64,000 bases of DNA from Saprospira grandis str. Lewin. Lineage in GTDB: Bacteria; Bacteroidota; Bacteroidia; Chitinophagales; Saprospiraceae. Of the stretch, positions 17,000-25,900 are shown piece by piece. Position 1 is the stretch's first letter, and the number at the start of each line of letters is the position of its first letter. A program made the position numbers and the translations under genes. The notes beneath the pieces were generated by a model, which searched no databases, had not been told where the DNA came from, and saw only the letters and a program-made list of their open reading frames with translations. The stretch is taken from assembly GCF_000250635.1 (NCBI RefSeq), contig NC_016940.1, positions 496,001 through 560,000 of the forward strand, in the 5' to 3' direction.

Positions 17000-17509
17000 T
17001 TATTTGCCCAAGCGCTTGACCACCTCTGCCGTAAGGTCTTTATCGGCTTTGGCATAAATCATTTGGCTGCCATCGGGGGCCGTAAAAATGAAGTCGTAAT
17101 TGCGTTCCTTGGCCAGTAGTTCGATCGTTTTGTAGACCTTTTCCTGAATGGGTTTCACTAGGCTTTGGCGTTTAGAAAAGAGCTCTCCTTCTGGTCCAAA
17201 ACGCTGGTCTTGCAAGGCTCTAACGGCCTTTTCTTTCTCAATAATTTCGTTTTGTTTTTGGGTTTTCATCTCTTCGCTCATCAAGACCTCTCTGGCCTGA
17301 TATTCCCGATAGAGTTGTTCAATTTGTTCGTATTCTTTGGCAATTTCTTGCCGCCAACGCTCTGCCAATTGGTCCAATTCGGCCTGTGCGGTTTTATATT
17401 CGGGCACAGCATCCATAATTTTGGTCATATCCACATAAGCGGCCCTTTGTGCAAAAGAAAAGCTCATGCTAGACAGCAGTAGCGTTAGGCTTAATAAGAG
17501 GTTTTTCAT
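17000..17509 (-). CDS. OmpH/Skp-family periplasmic chaperone, paralogue 1
   Basis: The 169-residue protein has a signal peptide (MKNLLLSLTLLLSSMSFSFA) and then AAYVDMTKIMDAVPEYKTAQAELDQLAERWRQEI, the usual OmpH opening, long charged helices and a closing RNYDFIFTAPDGSQMIYA strand. It is the most divergent and probably the ancestral-type member of the trio, resembling the Skp found beside BamA in other Bacteroidota. No BamA is present here, so this is a detached cluster. Confidence 0.9.
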   Translation of the reverse strand: MKNLLLSLTLLLSSMSFSFAQRAAYVDMTKIMDAVPEYKTAQAELDQLAERWRQEIAKEYEQIEQLYREYQAREVLMSEEMKTQKQNEIIEKEKAVRALQDQRFGPEGELFSKRQSLVKPIQEKVYKTIELLAKERNYDFIFTAPDGSQMIYAKADKDLTAEVVKRLGK

Positions 17510-17541
17510 TTCTATTTATTTAATTATTCAGTATTTGATTT

Positions 17542-17755
17542 TTTGGGGCTGCCCCTTCCGCTGGGTTGAAACCCAGCGCAAAGCGGTATCGCTTTGCGAA
17601 CTTATGCAAAATGAGGGTTAAAACCCTCATGAATTATCGGGCGGGTCGGGCTGTGTCGCAGCTCGCAAGTCTGCTCGGCCCTGCAGCGGCTGCGCCGCTT
17701 TGGTCTGCCGCCTTTGGCGGCCCTGCTATCCATCCCTCAGCCGCTCAGCTGTAGT
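17542..17755 (-). repeat. GC-rich mosaic intergenic repeat, copy 7 (long form)
   Basis: This copy shares with copy 5 the palindromic modules around GCAAAGCGGTATCGCTTTGC and a ATGAGGGTT/AACCCTCAT dyad. It is minus-oriented, with the TTTGGGG end beside the start of Skp paralogue 1. The unit 17756-17886 between copies 7 and 8 shows nothing I can assign. Confidence 0.87.
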
Positions 17756-17886
17756 GGGGACTTTTGGCCCTTTTCTGCGGCCCTTTATGGTCTATTAGCC
17801 AAGTTTTGGGCCAAAAATAATTAGCCTGCCCTAGCAAAGATGCTATTTCTCCTTAAACTGATGTATAGGCAAAAGGGTTGGGCCCT

Positions 17887-18010
17887 GGCCTAGCGATGTG
17901 GAAGGGGGCGGCAAAGCCGCAGACCCAGCGGGCAAAGCCCGCGCAGGGCCGAGCAGACCTGCGAGCCCTGAAACGTAGCGCCGACGACCGAAGGGAGGCG
18001 GAGGCCCCAA
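17887..18010 (+). repeat. GC-rich mosaic intergenic repeat, copy 8
   Basis: Plus-oriented copy with the hybrid module CTAGCGATGTGGAAGGGGGC, then CGGGCAAAGCCCG and the GAGGCCCCAA end. It faces copy 7 head-on across 130 bp. Confidence 0.87.
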
Positions 18011-18034
18011 AAAACAAAAATCTATAAAAAAATC

Positions 18035-18068
18035 AAAAAAAGAGCAGCCTCTAAAGCGAGACTGCTCT
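18035..18068 (-). terminator. Terminator after the 2OG-Fe(II) oxygenase gene
   Basis: AGAGCAG (18041-18047) pairs with CTGCTCT (18062-18068), with further CTC/GAG pairing inside. The A run before it becomes a T run on the minus strand. Confidence 0.8.
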
Positions 18069-18097
18069 TCTATTTAAAACGCTTGCAAGCAAGGCGT

Positions 18098-19054
18098 TTA
18101 TTTTTTAAGTCCGATTTCGCGTAGACGCTCATCTAGGTACTCGCCAGCGGTAATTGGCTCGTATTGTAGGGGCGTTTCTTCGGTTACGCAATCTTCTAGG
18201 CAAGTCAAATCCATATCGCTGCGGGGATGCAAGAAGAAAGGAATAGAGATGCGTGAAGTGTACCAAAGCTCTCGTGGTGGGTTCACTACACGGTGGGTAG
18301 TCGACTTCAATTTGTTGTTGGTGAGGCGTTGTAGCATATCTCCAACATTGATGACGATACCGTCACCTAAAGCTTTCACATCGATCCAATCTTGGCCCAA
18401 GGGACGCACTTGTAGTCCGTCGGCAGAAGCGCCTACCAAAAGGGTAATGAGGTTAATGTCCTCATGCTCTTCTGAGCGGATAGCCGATTTGGGTTCTTGC
18501 GTGATGGGAGGATAGTGAATAGCGCGCAAAATCGAGTTTCCGCCCTCAATATGAGGATTGAAATAATTGCGGTCTAGTCCCAAGAAAATAGCGATAGCCT
18601 CTAGCAAGTGAGCGCCAGAAGCTTCAAAAGCTTGGTACAACTCACGGGCTGTTTTGTTGAACTCAGGCAACTCATCGGTGTAGATGTTATCCATGTACAC
18701 ATCTTTGAGTTCGTGTCCTTCGGGCAACTCTTGGCCAAACTGATAAAATTCTTTAAGGTCACCAACATTAGATTGTTTGGCATGTTCGCGGCCAAAAGAG
18801 CAATATCCTCTTTGTCCAGCGCCATTTTTGACCTCATATTTGTCTTTGATTTCTAGGTCTTGCGCAAAAAAGCGCTCAGACTCTTCAAAGAACTTCTTAA
18901 TTAACTCTTTGGGAATGCCGTGATTCACGACGCCCACAAAACCAATTTCTGTAAATGCTTTTCCTAGGGCCTCAACAAAAGCAGCTTGCTGAGAGGCATC
19001 ACCCTTTACGAACTGACTCAGGTCTACCTGAGGAATTCCGGTAATAGTTGCCAT
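18098..19054 (-). CDS. Isopenicillin N synthase-like 2-oxoglutarate/Fe(II) oxygenase
   Basis: The 318-residue protein begins with the conserved DIOX_N segment (IPQVDLSQF... GFVGVVNHGIP) and ends with the 2OG-FeII_Oxy domain. The iron ligands are His197 and Asp199 (EEHEDINLITLL) and His254 (STTHRVVNPP). The co-substrate Arg is in RISIPFFLHP. Members oxidise small molecules such as peptides, flavonoid-like compounds or amino acid derivatives; the substrate here is unknown. It is a stand-alone gene with a terminator behind it and a TAgaTTTG box upstream (19128-19135). No biosynthetic cluster surrounds it, so a general metabolic or detoxifying role is as likely as natural-product synthesis. Confidence 0.9.
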   Translation of the reverse strand: MATITGIPQVDLSQFVKGDASQQAAFVEALGKAFTEIGFVGVVNHGIPKELIKKFFEESERFFAQDLEIKDKYEVKNGAGQRGYCSFGREHAKQSNVGDLKEFYQFGQELPEGHELKDVYMDNIYTDELPEFNKTARELYQAFEASGAHLLEAIAIFLGLDRNYFNPHIEGGNSILRAIHYPPITQEPKSAIRSEEHEDINLITLLVGASADGLQVRPLGQDWIDVKALGDGIVINVGDMLQRLTNNKLKSTTHRVVNPPRELWYTSRISIPFFLHPRSDMDLTCLEDCVTEETPLQYEPITAGEYLDERLREIGLKK

Positions 19055-19127
19055 AACTAAAATGCATTGATGGTAAGTGTACTGCTCTCTTTTTCCTTTC
19101 TGAGCAGCACGAAAGTAGTTTGTTGCA

Positions 19128-19135
19128 CAAATCTA
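19128..19135 (-). promoter_or_regulatory. Candidate -7 box for the oxygenase gene
   Basis: On the minus strand this reads TAgaTTTG, about 74 bp upstream of the ATG. No -33 TTG is at ideal spacing. Confidence 0.4.
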
Positions 19136-19213
19136 ATAAAAAAATCGACTTTTTTGTCCTTTTTTCTCGGCCTACAAGATTTTTTCCCGGATTAGGGCTT
19201 CTAGCTGCAGAAC

Positions 19214-21391
19214 CTACTCTTCCTCTGGCTGTGCCATAATCATCTCAATCTGTATTTTTCTTTGGCCCGCAGCCTCTACACTATAAATAGAGTTGCGAGG
19301 GTCGTTAATATCATCGCTAACGCCAGCCGGCACCTCCGTTTCTCCAATAGAAAGCTCTACAAATTTGAGCTGCCCAGAGCGCAAATAAGGCTGAAATGCC
19401 CCATTTTGAAATTGCTCCATTTCATTGCGCATACTCGAAATCCGTCTTTTGGCCAAGTTGATATTATAAGCCGAAGAAGAACGGGGACTACAATAGCCTC
19501 TCAAGTGAAACTCTACGGCTTGGCCAGTCTCCAAAAGCCTGAGCAACTGCCCCAGAAAATGCTGTAAACGAGCATATTCTCCCACTACTTCCTGCTCAAA
19601 AAACTTGGCCACTCTAGCTTTGGCCCGTTGCTGCACTTCTACCCCATCGTATTGGGCCGAAAATTCCTCCTCATATTGCACTTGTAGTTGCAAATAAGCT
19701 TGGTAGGATTCCGTATAGCTCTTTTTTGTAGTGGTGGCATAAGTTTGTTTGTCTGGACTATCATTGTGGAAGTACAAACTAATGGGCAATTTCTCTAGTA
19801 AATTGGCTATGCTAGGCGCTTCTTCAATGACTTCCTTGGGCAAACTATCTGACTCCATCACTGGCGGATCAACAGGATCCACAACAGCTACAGGAGGCGT
19901 TAAGCTACTATCTTTTTTGGGCGTTTCTGGAACCGCCTCTGGGACTTCTGGCTCCAATTCTATACCCGTCAATACGGGGTCTTGGGCCAAAAGGCTATCC
20001 AAAGGACTCAATTCGGGCTCTACAATCAAATCTCCAGGCTCAATCTCCACCGGCAAGGTTAAGGCATATATATCATTGCAACAAGATTCTCCCGTCAAGA
20101 TTTTAGAGCCGGGCCGATTAGAAGAAAAATAACCAAAGGTGTCTAGCTCTGGCGCAATGTAAAAATACAAGTCATTGGCCGCAGAATTGAGCGGCACACC
20201 CACATTTTGAGGAGCCGACCAGCTATCATCCTCTCGTTTGGCCTTAAAAATATCATAGCCGCCCAAACCCAAATGCCAAGTAGAGCTAAAATAAAGCGTC
20301 TGCGTTTTGGCATGATAAAAAGGCGTGGCCTCATTGCCTTTGGTGTTGATTTCGGGCCCCAAATTAAAGGGTTTTCCATATTTGTTATCGCCCAAAACTT
20401 CTACGCACCAAATATCTAAGCCCCCAAATCCCCCTTTGCGGTCAGAAGCAAAAAAGAGCAGGCTTTTGTTTTGCAAACTATCAAAACTATGGTTAGGATG
20501 AGTCGTGGTATAGCCTCTAGGCGCATTGACCGATTTAGGCAAAGCCGCTGGCTTGCCCCAAGCATTGCCTTTTTTGGGCACTTTATATATTTCACATTCC
20601 AATTCATTCTGAGGATTCCGCTCGCAAAGTGTATAATATAACCACTGCCCATCTGCACTCAGGGCCGAATTACCCACATTGGTGTATTTGCGGTTCAAAC
20701 CCGGCACAAAGGCCGCATTTCCTTGCCCTCGGTCTCTAGAACGCAAAATTTTTCCATATAAATATTGCTTGGTCGAGGCCTTGGCGCTCATTCTCCGCTT
20801 GGCATCCTGCTCAAAACGCAGGGCAGAAAAATACAATTCATCGCCCACCAAATGCGGAGAAAAATCGGCATAAGCGGTATTCACTTTTTCGCCCAAAGAG
20901 ATCACTTCTACCCCCTCAATGGGCTTTTTATAAATCTCTTCGGCAAATTTACAAGCGTCTAGCTCATGCTTGGCCCGCTCTTGCAAAGCCTGCAATTCCC
21001 GGCCCCTAACCGCCTTGGCCAAAAAGGCCTCAAACTCTACAATTGCCTCCGAATATTTGGCATTGTGCTTCAAGGTGTAGGCATAATAAAAATCCATGCT
21101 CGGATAAGCCGCCCGCTCCTCTCCCATTCGGCTCAATTTGCGGTAATAAGACTCCGCCTTGCCAAAGTTAAAACTCTGTCGACAAGCTTCTGCATAGCCC
21201 CAATAGGCCTCGGCCTGCTTTTTCTTGGACTGCCCCTGAAAGGCCTCTTCCTTAAAGGCTTGCTCATACTCCTCCACCGCGCCATAAAAGTCGCCTCGAT
21301 TCAATAGCTTTTTGGCGGTTTTCAATTCTTTTTGGCCCCAAAGGGAGCAGCTCAATAGTAAAAAGGGAAATAAGATAAGTAGTTGTTTCAT
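19214..21391 (-). CDS. TPR-PD40-OmpA family outer-membrane-associated protein
   Basis: The 725-residue protein starts MKQLLILFPFLLLSCSLWGQ, a signal that may be cleaved as a lipoprotein at the Cys. TPR-like helices follow (about 20-170), then PD40 beta-propeller blades with repeated phrases such as LLFFASDRKGGFGGLDIWCVE and TLYFSSTWHLGLGGYDIFKAK (about 200-440). A Pro/Glu/Val-rich linker comes next. The C-terminal region (GYCSPRSSSAYNINLAKRRISSM) resembles a degenerate OmpA peptidoglycan-binding domain. The layout resembles PorE of the type IX secretion system, though the OmpA part is weak. The longer upstream frame runs into a mosaic repeat, so the ATG at 21391 is preferred. Confidence 0.85.
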   Translation of the reverse strand: MKQLLILFPFLLLSCSLWGQKELKTAKKLLNRGDFYGAVEEYEQAFKEEAFQGQSKKKQAEAYWGYAEACRQSFNFGKAESYYRKLSRMGEERAAYPSMDFYYAYTLKHNAKYSEAIVEFEAFLAKAVRGRELQALQERAKHELDACKFAEEIYKKPIEGVEVISLGEKVNTAYADFSPHLVGDELYFSALRFEQDAKRRMSAKASTKQYLYGKILRSRDRGQGNAAFVPGLNRKYTNVGNSALSADGQWLYYTLCERNPQNELECEIYKVPKKGNAWGKPAALPKSVNAPRGYTTTHPNHSFDSLQNKSLLFFASDRKGGFGGLDIWCVEVLGDNKYGKPFNLGPEINTKGNEATPFYHAKTQTLYFSSTWHLGLGGYDIFKAKREDDSWSAPQNVGVPLNSAANDLYFYIAPELDTFGYFSSNRPGSKILTGESCCNDIYALTLPVEIEPGDLIVEPELSPLDSLLAQDPVLTGIELEPEVPEAVPETPKKDSSLTPPVAVVDPVDPPVMESDSLPKEVIEEAPSIANLLEKLPISLYFHNDSPDKQTYATTTKKSYTESYQAYLQLQVQYEEEFSAQYDGVEVQQRAKARVAKFFEQEVVGEYARLQHFLGQLLRLLETGQAVEFHLRGYCSPRSSSAYNINLAKRRISSMRNEMEQFQNGAFQPYLRSGQLKFVELSIGETEVPAGVSDDINDPRNSIYSVEAAGQRKIQIEMIMAQPEEE

Positions 21392-21410
21392 AGGGTTCTG
21401 TTTTTTTATT

Positions 21411-21540
21411 TTGGGGCCTCCGCTGCGGCTACGCCTTGCGGCGCTACGTTCCGCAGCTCGCTGTTCGCTCGGCCCTGCGCAAAAAAACAAGTTTTTTGCT
21501 GGGTCTGGCCTGACGGCCACTGCTGCACATCGCTAGGCCA
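21411..21540 (-). repeat. GC-rich mosaic intergenic repeat, copy 9
   Basis: Minus-oriented copy whose TTTTGGGGCC end lies 20 bp upstream of the PD40/OmpA start codon. An AAAAAAACAAGTTTTTT hairpin replaces the usual GC stem in the middle, showing that the stem is variable while pairing is kept. Confidence 0.88.
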
Positions 21541-21547
21541 AGCAAAG

Positions 21548-22456
21548 CTAAACCAAAAAGTCGACCCATGGCATTCGTTGCAGCCATTGGTCCAAATTTT
21601 TGAGTGGCGTATTTCTGCTTTCTACAATTTGCAGGCGCTCGAGCTGCACAAAGCGCTCGGGCAACTCTTCTAAATGGGGGGTATAGGAGAGGTCCAGATG
21701 AGTAAGGGAATACAAGCCCCCAATATCAGCGGGCAATTGGTCCAATTCTGTGCCGCTTAGCTCCAATTTGCGCAGTTGGCCCAATTGGCCTTGCCCAAAA
21801 AGAGAGAGCCGCCGCAGGGGGTTGCGGCTCAAATTGAGCGTTCCAAAATCCTCGGCCTGAAAAAAGCTAAAAGAAACTTCCTCCAATTGATTGTCAAAAA
21901 GCTGCAAATTGCGCAAACTTTGAAAGCCCACTGCTGTTTTAGGCAGGGTTTTTATCTTATTGATGCCTAAAAAGAGCTGCTGCAAATTGGGCAAGCGGCC
22001 CAAAAAGCAAGGAAATTCTTCTAGGCGGTTGCTGTTGAGGCTCAGGCTATGCAAATAAGGCAGCTCGGCCAGTTCTTCAGGTAAAGACTGTAGCTGGTTA
22101 GCAGAAAGGTCCAGCTGTTCTAAGGCCCTAAATTGACCGATTTCTTTGGGCAGCTCCTCCAACTTTCTATTGGATAAATTGAGAAAAGGACGCTGCAATA
22201 AGGCCCAAAGGTCTTCTGCATCCATTTCTTTGGGCCGCTCGACCCTAGGCCAAAGCAAATAGTAGGGCGCCAACAGCTCTTGCAAAGCAAGCCCCTGCCC
22301 CTCAGCCAAACTAAAGGCTAACTCAATATTGGCCATATCGCCACTGCCAATTAACTGTCTAACTGCTGCTAAATTGTCCAAAATATTTATCCTCTGCTGA
22401 TTAAAATTTATCTTGGCGCCTTGGAATAATTTTTGCTCGGCCAGACCAAATTGCAT
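21548..22456 (-). CDS. Leucine-rich repeat protein
   Basis: The 302-residue protein has an alpha-helical N-terminal third and then about eight leucine-rich repeats of roughly 23 residues. Typical blocks are LEQLDLSANQLQSLPEEL, LHSLSLNSNRLEEFPCFL and LRKLELSGTELDQLPADI. Spacing and the LxxLPxxL pattern fit the bacterial/plant-type intracellular Ras-group LRR class. There is no convincing signal peptide from the ATG at 22456; a TTG six codons upstream would add a more hydrophobic start (MFLLVFMQFGLA) and could make it exported. LRRs bind proteins, but the partner is unknown. Confidence 0.85.
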   Translation of the reverse strand: MQFGLAEQKLFQGAKINFNQQRINILDNLAAVRQLIGSGDMANIELAFSLAEGQGLALQELLAPYYLLWPRVERPKEMDAEDLWALLQRPFLNLSNRKLEELPKEIGQFRALEQLDLSANQLQSLPEELAELPYLHSLSLNSNRLEEFPCFLGRLPNLQQLFLGINKIKTLPKTAVGFQSLRNLQLFDNQLEEVSFSFFQAEDFGTLNLSRNPLRRLSLFGQGQLGQLRKLELSGTELDQLPADIGGLYSLTHLDLSYTPHLEELPERFVQLERLQIVESRNTPLKNLDQWLQRMPWVDFLV

Positions 22457-22574
22457 GAAGACGAGCAAGAACAAACAAAAGTTGGAATCGCTTTTGTTTT
22501 AGGCTCCTCCAAAGCCCGTAAATACTCCAAAAGACCAATAGTTTTTCAGAACTACCTACAACTACTTTATTCAT

Positions 22575-23255
22575 ATGAGAACAATGAAATTGCTTTTTGC
22601 TTTTTGTCTAATGATGACATTTGGCCTTAACCAACTAAACGCCCAAACGCCTTTCTTTAAAAAGGCCTTAGCGAATGTGGAAAAATCTGATCCAGCCGCA
22701 AAAAAAGTACTGGAAAAACTAAAAAAGAAGTACACCCAATATAAGGCAATTTATGCAGAATATGAGTTGCTGATTGATAACCGAGAAACCCAAGAACGCC
22801 AAAAAGGCCAAATTACCCAAGCAGGCGATAAGTTTCATGTCAATAATAATGGCAACGAAATTTACTGCGATGGCGAAACGCTCTGGATGTACATGAAAAA
22901 CAACAACGAGCTGCAAATCAATGATTATGAGCCCGAAGATGAAGATATGATGTCGCCCTCTAAAATTATGAAAATCTATGAGGCCGAAGATGAGTTTTTT
23001 TATGCCATGACCCAAGATAGAGGCGATATTTGCGAAATTGAGTTTAAGCCGCATGATAAGGAAGCCGATTTCTTTAAAATTAGAGCCACCATTGACCGAG
23101 CCAAACCCATGGTCAATGAAATTAAGGTCTTTGCCAAAGATGGCACCATCTATACCCTAGATATTAAGGTGCTTAAAGCGGCCCAACCGCAAGACAAAGA
23201 TTTTATTTTTGATAAAAGTAAATACCCCGGCATTAGAGAGGTGGATATGCGCTAA
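22575..23255 (+). CDS. lolA: LolA-like outer membrane lipoprotein carrier protein
   Basis: The 226-residue protein has a signal peptide (MRTMKLLFAFCLMMTFGLNQLNA), then a LolA-type half-barrel: helix VLEKLKKKYTQYKAIYAEYEL, strands QKGQITQAGDKFHVNNNGNEIYCDGETLWMY and a C-terminal IRATIDRAKPMVNEIKVFAKDGTIYTLDI. LolA carries lipoproteins from the inner membrane LolCDE complex through the periplasm. Bacteroidota LolA proteins are often annotated as outer membrane lipoprotein carrier family. It is a single gene with a strong terminator 20 bp after the stop. Confidence 0.88.
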   Translation: MRTMKLLFAFCLMMTFGLNQLNAQTPFFKKALANVEKSDPAAKKVLEKLKKKYTQYKAIYAEYELLIDNRETQERQKGQITQAGDKFHVNNNGNEIYCDGETLWMYMKNNNELQINDYEPEDEDMMSPSKIMKIYEAEDEFFYAMTQDRGDICEIEFKPHDKEADFFKIRATIDRAKPMVNEIKVFAKDGTIYTLDIKVLKAAQPQDKDFIFDKSKYPGIREVDMR

Positions 23256-23275
23256 ATCCTCTTCTTTTTCTGCTC

Positions 23276-23313
23276 AAAAAGCCCCGCTGTTATCTTAACA
23301 GCGGGGCTTTTTG
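23276..23313 (+). terminator. Terminator of lolA
   Basis: GCCCCGCTGTT (23281-23291) pairs perfectly with AACAGCGGGGC (23297-23307), followed by TTTTT; the preceding A run makes it potentially bidirectional. Confidence 0.93.
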
Positions 23314-23399
23314 TTTTCTTAAATTGTTGTAGCTACCACTAATTTCAATATCTAGCCTTTATATTTGAACTTCTTTAGCGGCAGCTTTTGGTCCTTTTA

Positions 23400-23561
23400 G
23401 GCGGCGCAGCCGCCAGCGGGCCGAAGGCCCAACGGCTGAGGGATGGGAAGGGGGGCCGAAGGCCCGACCGAGCTTTTGAGCAAAGCGAAAAAGCGATGGG
23501 CCGAGCAGACCTGCGAGCCCGGGACAGCCCGACCCGCCCGCAGGGCGGGGCAGCCCCAAAA
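23400..23561 (+). repeat. GC-rich mosaic intergenic repeat, copy 10
   Basis: It has GGCGGCGCAGCCGCC and CGCCCGCAGGGCGG stems, the CTGAGGGATGG module and the AGACCTGCGAGC variant. Its CAGCCCCAAA end points to bshC. Confidence 0.88.
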
Positions 23562-23641
23562 AAAATGAACCCTCGGCCCTTTTATTTGTCTCTTCTTAGC
23601 CAAGAAGACTAAAAAATTATTTAACACACAGTTTATTTGCC

Positions 23642-25243
23642 ATGCAACGCCTAGCGCTTCCTTACGATAAAATTCCACAACTTTCTACTTTTGACAAAGC
23701 CTACCAAAGGGGCGACCAGCGACTGCGGCCCTTTTATGCTGCAGCACCTGAAATTGATAATTTTGCTGCGGCCATTCAGCAAAGGCAGTTTTCGGCCGAG
23801 CGCCGTGCGCTTTTGGTCCAAGAACTTCAGGCCCAATATGCTCATTTGGAGCAGCCCGAAATTTTAAAAGCGCAGTTGGCCGCCCTAGGGCAAGAACAAA
23901 CCTTTACGGTGACTACGGGGCATCAGCCCAATTTATTTACAGGGCCGCTCTATTTTGTGTATAAGATTTTGGGGACTATCCGTCTGGCCCAAGAGCTAAA
24001 AATTGCCTACCCCCAATATCATTTTGTGCCCATTTATTGGTTGGGCGAAGAAGACCACGATTTTGAAGAAATTAAGCATACCTACCTTTTTGGCCGCCCC
24101 CTAGTTTGGGAAGACCATCAGGGCGGGGCTTTGGGCCAATATAAAATAGACAGCCTAGCGCCCGTATTGAGCGAATTATTTGAAATTTTGGGCGATAGTC
24201 CAGAAGCCCAAGAGCTAAAAACCAGCCTGCAAGCCGCTTTTTCTGGCCCAAAAACCTATGGCCAAGCCTTTATGGAATGGGTGCATGCCCTTTTTGGCCG
24301 CTACGGCTTAGTGGTGCTGCGAGCCAGCAGCCCCGCTCTAAAAGCCAGCTTTTCCGAAGTGATGAAAGAAGAGCTCTTGCAGCAAAGTTCTAAGGCCATT
24401 TTGGAAAAAAGCTATGCGGAACTAGAGGCCGCCGGTTTTGGTCCACAAGCCTATGCCCGCGATATCAACCTCTTTTATCTTCTCCCCAATAAGCGCAGCA
24501 GAATTATACAAAATGAAGCTGGGGAATATGCTGTTTTAGATAGTGATTTGCGCTTTTCTGAAGCCAAAATCTTGGCCGAATTGGAGCAGCATCCAGAGCG
24601 ATTTAGCCCCAATGTCATTTTGCGTCCCCTTTATCAAGAGCAGATTTTGCCCAACCTAGCCTATGTAGGCGGAGGCGGAGAGCTGGCCTATTGGATGGAG
24701 CGCAAAGCCCAATTTGCCCATTATCAAACGCCTTTTCCCATTTTGGTCCGCCGAAATTCTGTGCAGTTGATCGATGCCCGCTCGGCAAAAAATTGGCAGG
24801 CCCTAGGATTTGATTGGCCGCAGCTCTTTGAAGAGACCGAAACGCTCCGACAAGATTTTGTCCGCCGACAAACGGAACACGAGCTCAGTTTTGAGGCAGA
24901 ACAGGCCCAAATTAAGGCCCTTTTTGAACAAATTGGCGAGAAAACCGCCGCCGTAGAGCCCACCCTAAAAGCTTCGGTGGCTGCCCAAGAGGCCCAAATT
25001 CAAAAGAGCTTGGATAAACTCCAAAAGCGATTGATGCGGGCCGAAAAACAAAAAATGGATAGCAAACTAAATAAAATCCAAAAGCTACAAAATAAACTTC
25101 TTCCCAAAAGTAAACTCCAAGAACGATACAGTAATTTTATGGAGTTCTACCTGCGTTTGGGCGGCCCAAAATGGCTGGACCAATTGCTGCAAGAACTCAA
25201 CCCTCTCCAAAAAGATTTCCTGCTCTTGATTGAGGAGGACTAA
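23642..25243 (+). CDS. bshC: Putative cysteine ligase BshC (bacillithiol synthesis)
   Basis: BshC is thought to add cysteine to glucosamine-malate in the last step of bacillithiol synthesis, which makes the main low-molecular-weight thiol of many Firmicutes and Bacteroidota. The 533-residue length fits. Family motifs include TVTTGHQPNLFTGPLYFVYKI, PIYWLGEEDHDFEEI, the YVGGGGELAYWME segment and a long coiled C-terminal region (about 390-500, Gln/Lys rich). It appears to lead an operon: the next gene starts 10 bp after the stop and encodes a TlpA-like thioredoxin, followed by a second thioredoxin-fold lipoprotein. That grouping suggests a thiol-redox role for all three. Confidence 0.95.
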   Translation: MQRLALPYDKIPQLSTFDKAYQRGDQRLRPFYAAAPEIDNFAAAIQQRQFSAERRALLVQELQAQYAHLEQPEILKAQLAALGQEQTFTVTTGHQPNLFTGPLYFVYKILGTIRLAQELKIAYPQYHFVPIYWLGEEDHDFEEIKHTYLFGRPLVWEDHQGGALGQYKIDSLAPVLSELFEILGDSPEAQELKTSLQAAFSGPKTYGQAFMEWVHALFGRYGLVVLRASSPALKASFSEVMKEELLQQSSKAILEKSYAELEAAGFGPQAYARDINLFYLLPNKRSRIIQNEAGEYAVLDSDLRFSEAKILAELEQHPERFSPNVILRPLYQEQILPNLAYVGGGGELAYWMERKAQFAHYQTPFPILVRRNSVQLIDARSAKNWQALGFDWPQLFEETETLRQDFVRRQTEHELSFEAEQAQIKALFEQIGEKTAAVEPTLKASVAAQEAQIQKSLDKLQKRLMRAEKQKMDSKLNKIQKLQNKLLPKSKLQERYSNFMEFYLRLGGPKWLDQLLQELNPLQKDFLLLIEED

Positions 25244-25253
25244 AAAAAACAGT

Positions 25254-25865
25254 ATGAAAAAACTCCTTTTTACCGCCCTTTTGGCCCTCAGCTTTGGCGC
25301 CTGCCAAGAGGCCAAAACAGACAGCGAAACGGCTAGCACAGCCAACGAACAACCCGCCCAAACCGTGGCGGCAGCCGAAGAAAAAGAAAAACCGGCTGAA
25401 GAATCAACAGATTTTCCCCATGCCGATAAGATCCTAACTAGCGAAACAGGCAAGTCGCTCCCACTCTACCATTTTGAAGGCTTCGAAAAAGATATTCTGA
25501 GCCTAAAAGATGGAGAAGAGCTCTATGTCGTTAATTTTTGGGCCACTTGGTGCGGCCCCTGCGTTAAAGAATTGCCCTACTTCAATGCCCTAGAAGAAGA
25601 ACTAGCCGGCAAGGTCAAATTTCTTTATGTTAGCCTCGATTTTACCAAAAGCCTAGAGAAAAAACTACTGCCCTTTATAGATAAAGAAGAAATTGGGCAG
25701 GTCGTTTTCTTGGACCAGAAAAAAGTGAATGAATGGCTGCCCAAAATTGATAAAGATTGGTCTGGCGCCATTCCCGCCACCCTCATTTTAGGCAAGGGCC
25801 AACATCAGTTCCACCGCCAAAGCTTCCATAGCAGCGAGGAACTCAAGGCCATTTTGCCCCTATAG
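25254..25865 (+). CDS. TlpA/ResA-like thioredoxin-fold lipoprotein
   Basis: The 203-residue protein has a lipoprotein signal (MKKLLFTALLALSFGACQE), an acidic Ala/Glu linker to about residue 60 and a thioredoxin fold with active site NFWATWCGPCVKELPYF and a cis-Pro region near GAIPATLIL. TlpA/ResA proteins reduce or shuffle disulphides outside the cytoplasm, often in cytochrome c maturation. The ATG at 25254 is preferred because AGGAGGA lies just upstream, inside the end of bshC, while the longer TTG start would place a charged stretch before the signal peptide. It lies 10 bp after bshC and is probably co-transcribed. Confidence 0.92.
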   Translation: MKKLLFTALLALSFGACQEAKTDSETASTANEQPAQTVAAAEEKEKPAEESTDFPHADKILTSETGKSLPLYHFEGFEKDILSLKDGEELYVVNFWATWCGPCVKELPYFNALEEELAGKVKFLYVSLDFTKSLEKKLLPFIDKEEIGQVVFLDQKKVNEWLPKIDKDWSGAIPATLILGKGQHQFHRQSFHSSEELKAILPL

Positions 25866-25900
25866 TTTATCGTATTTCCTGACTATTTTATAATAATTAC

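Noticed and set aside
17756-17886. tRNA or small RNA gene between mosaic copies 7 and 8
   Set aside because: No cloverleaf or TPsiC-like arm could be formed by eye. No tRNA was found elsewhere in the window either.
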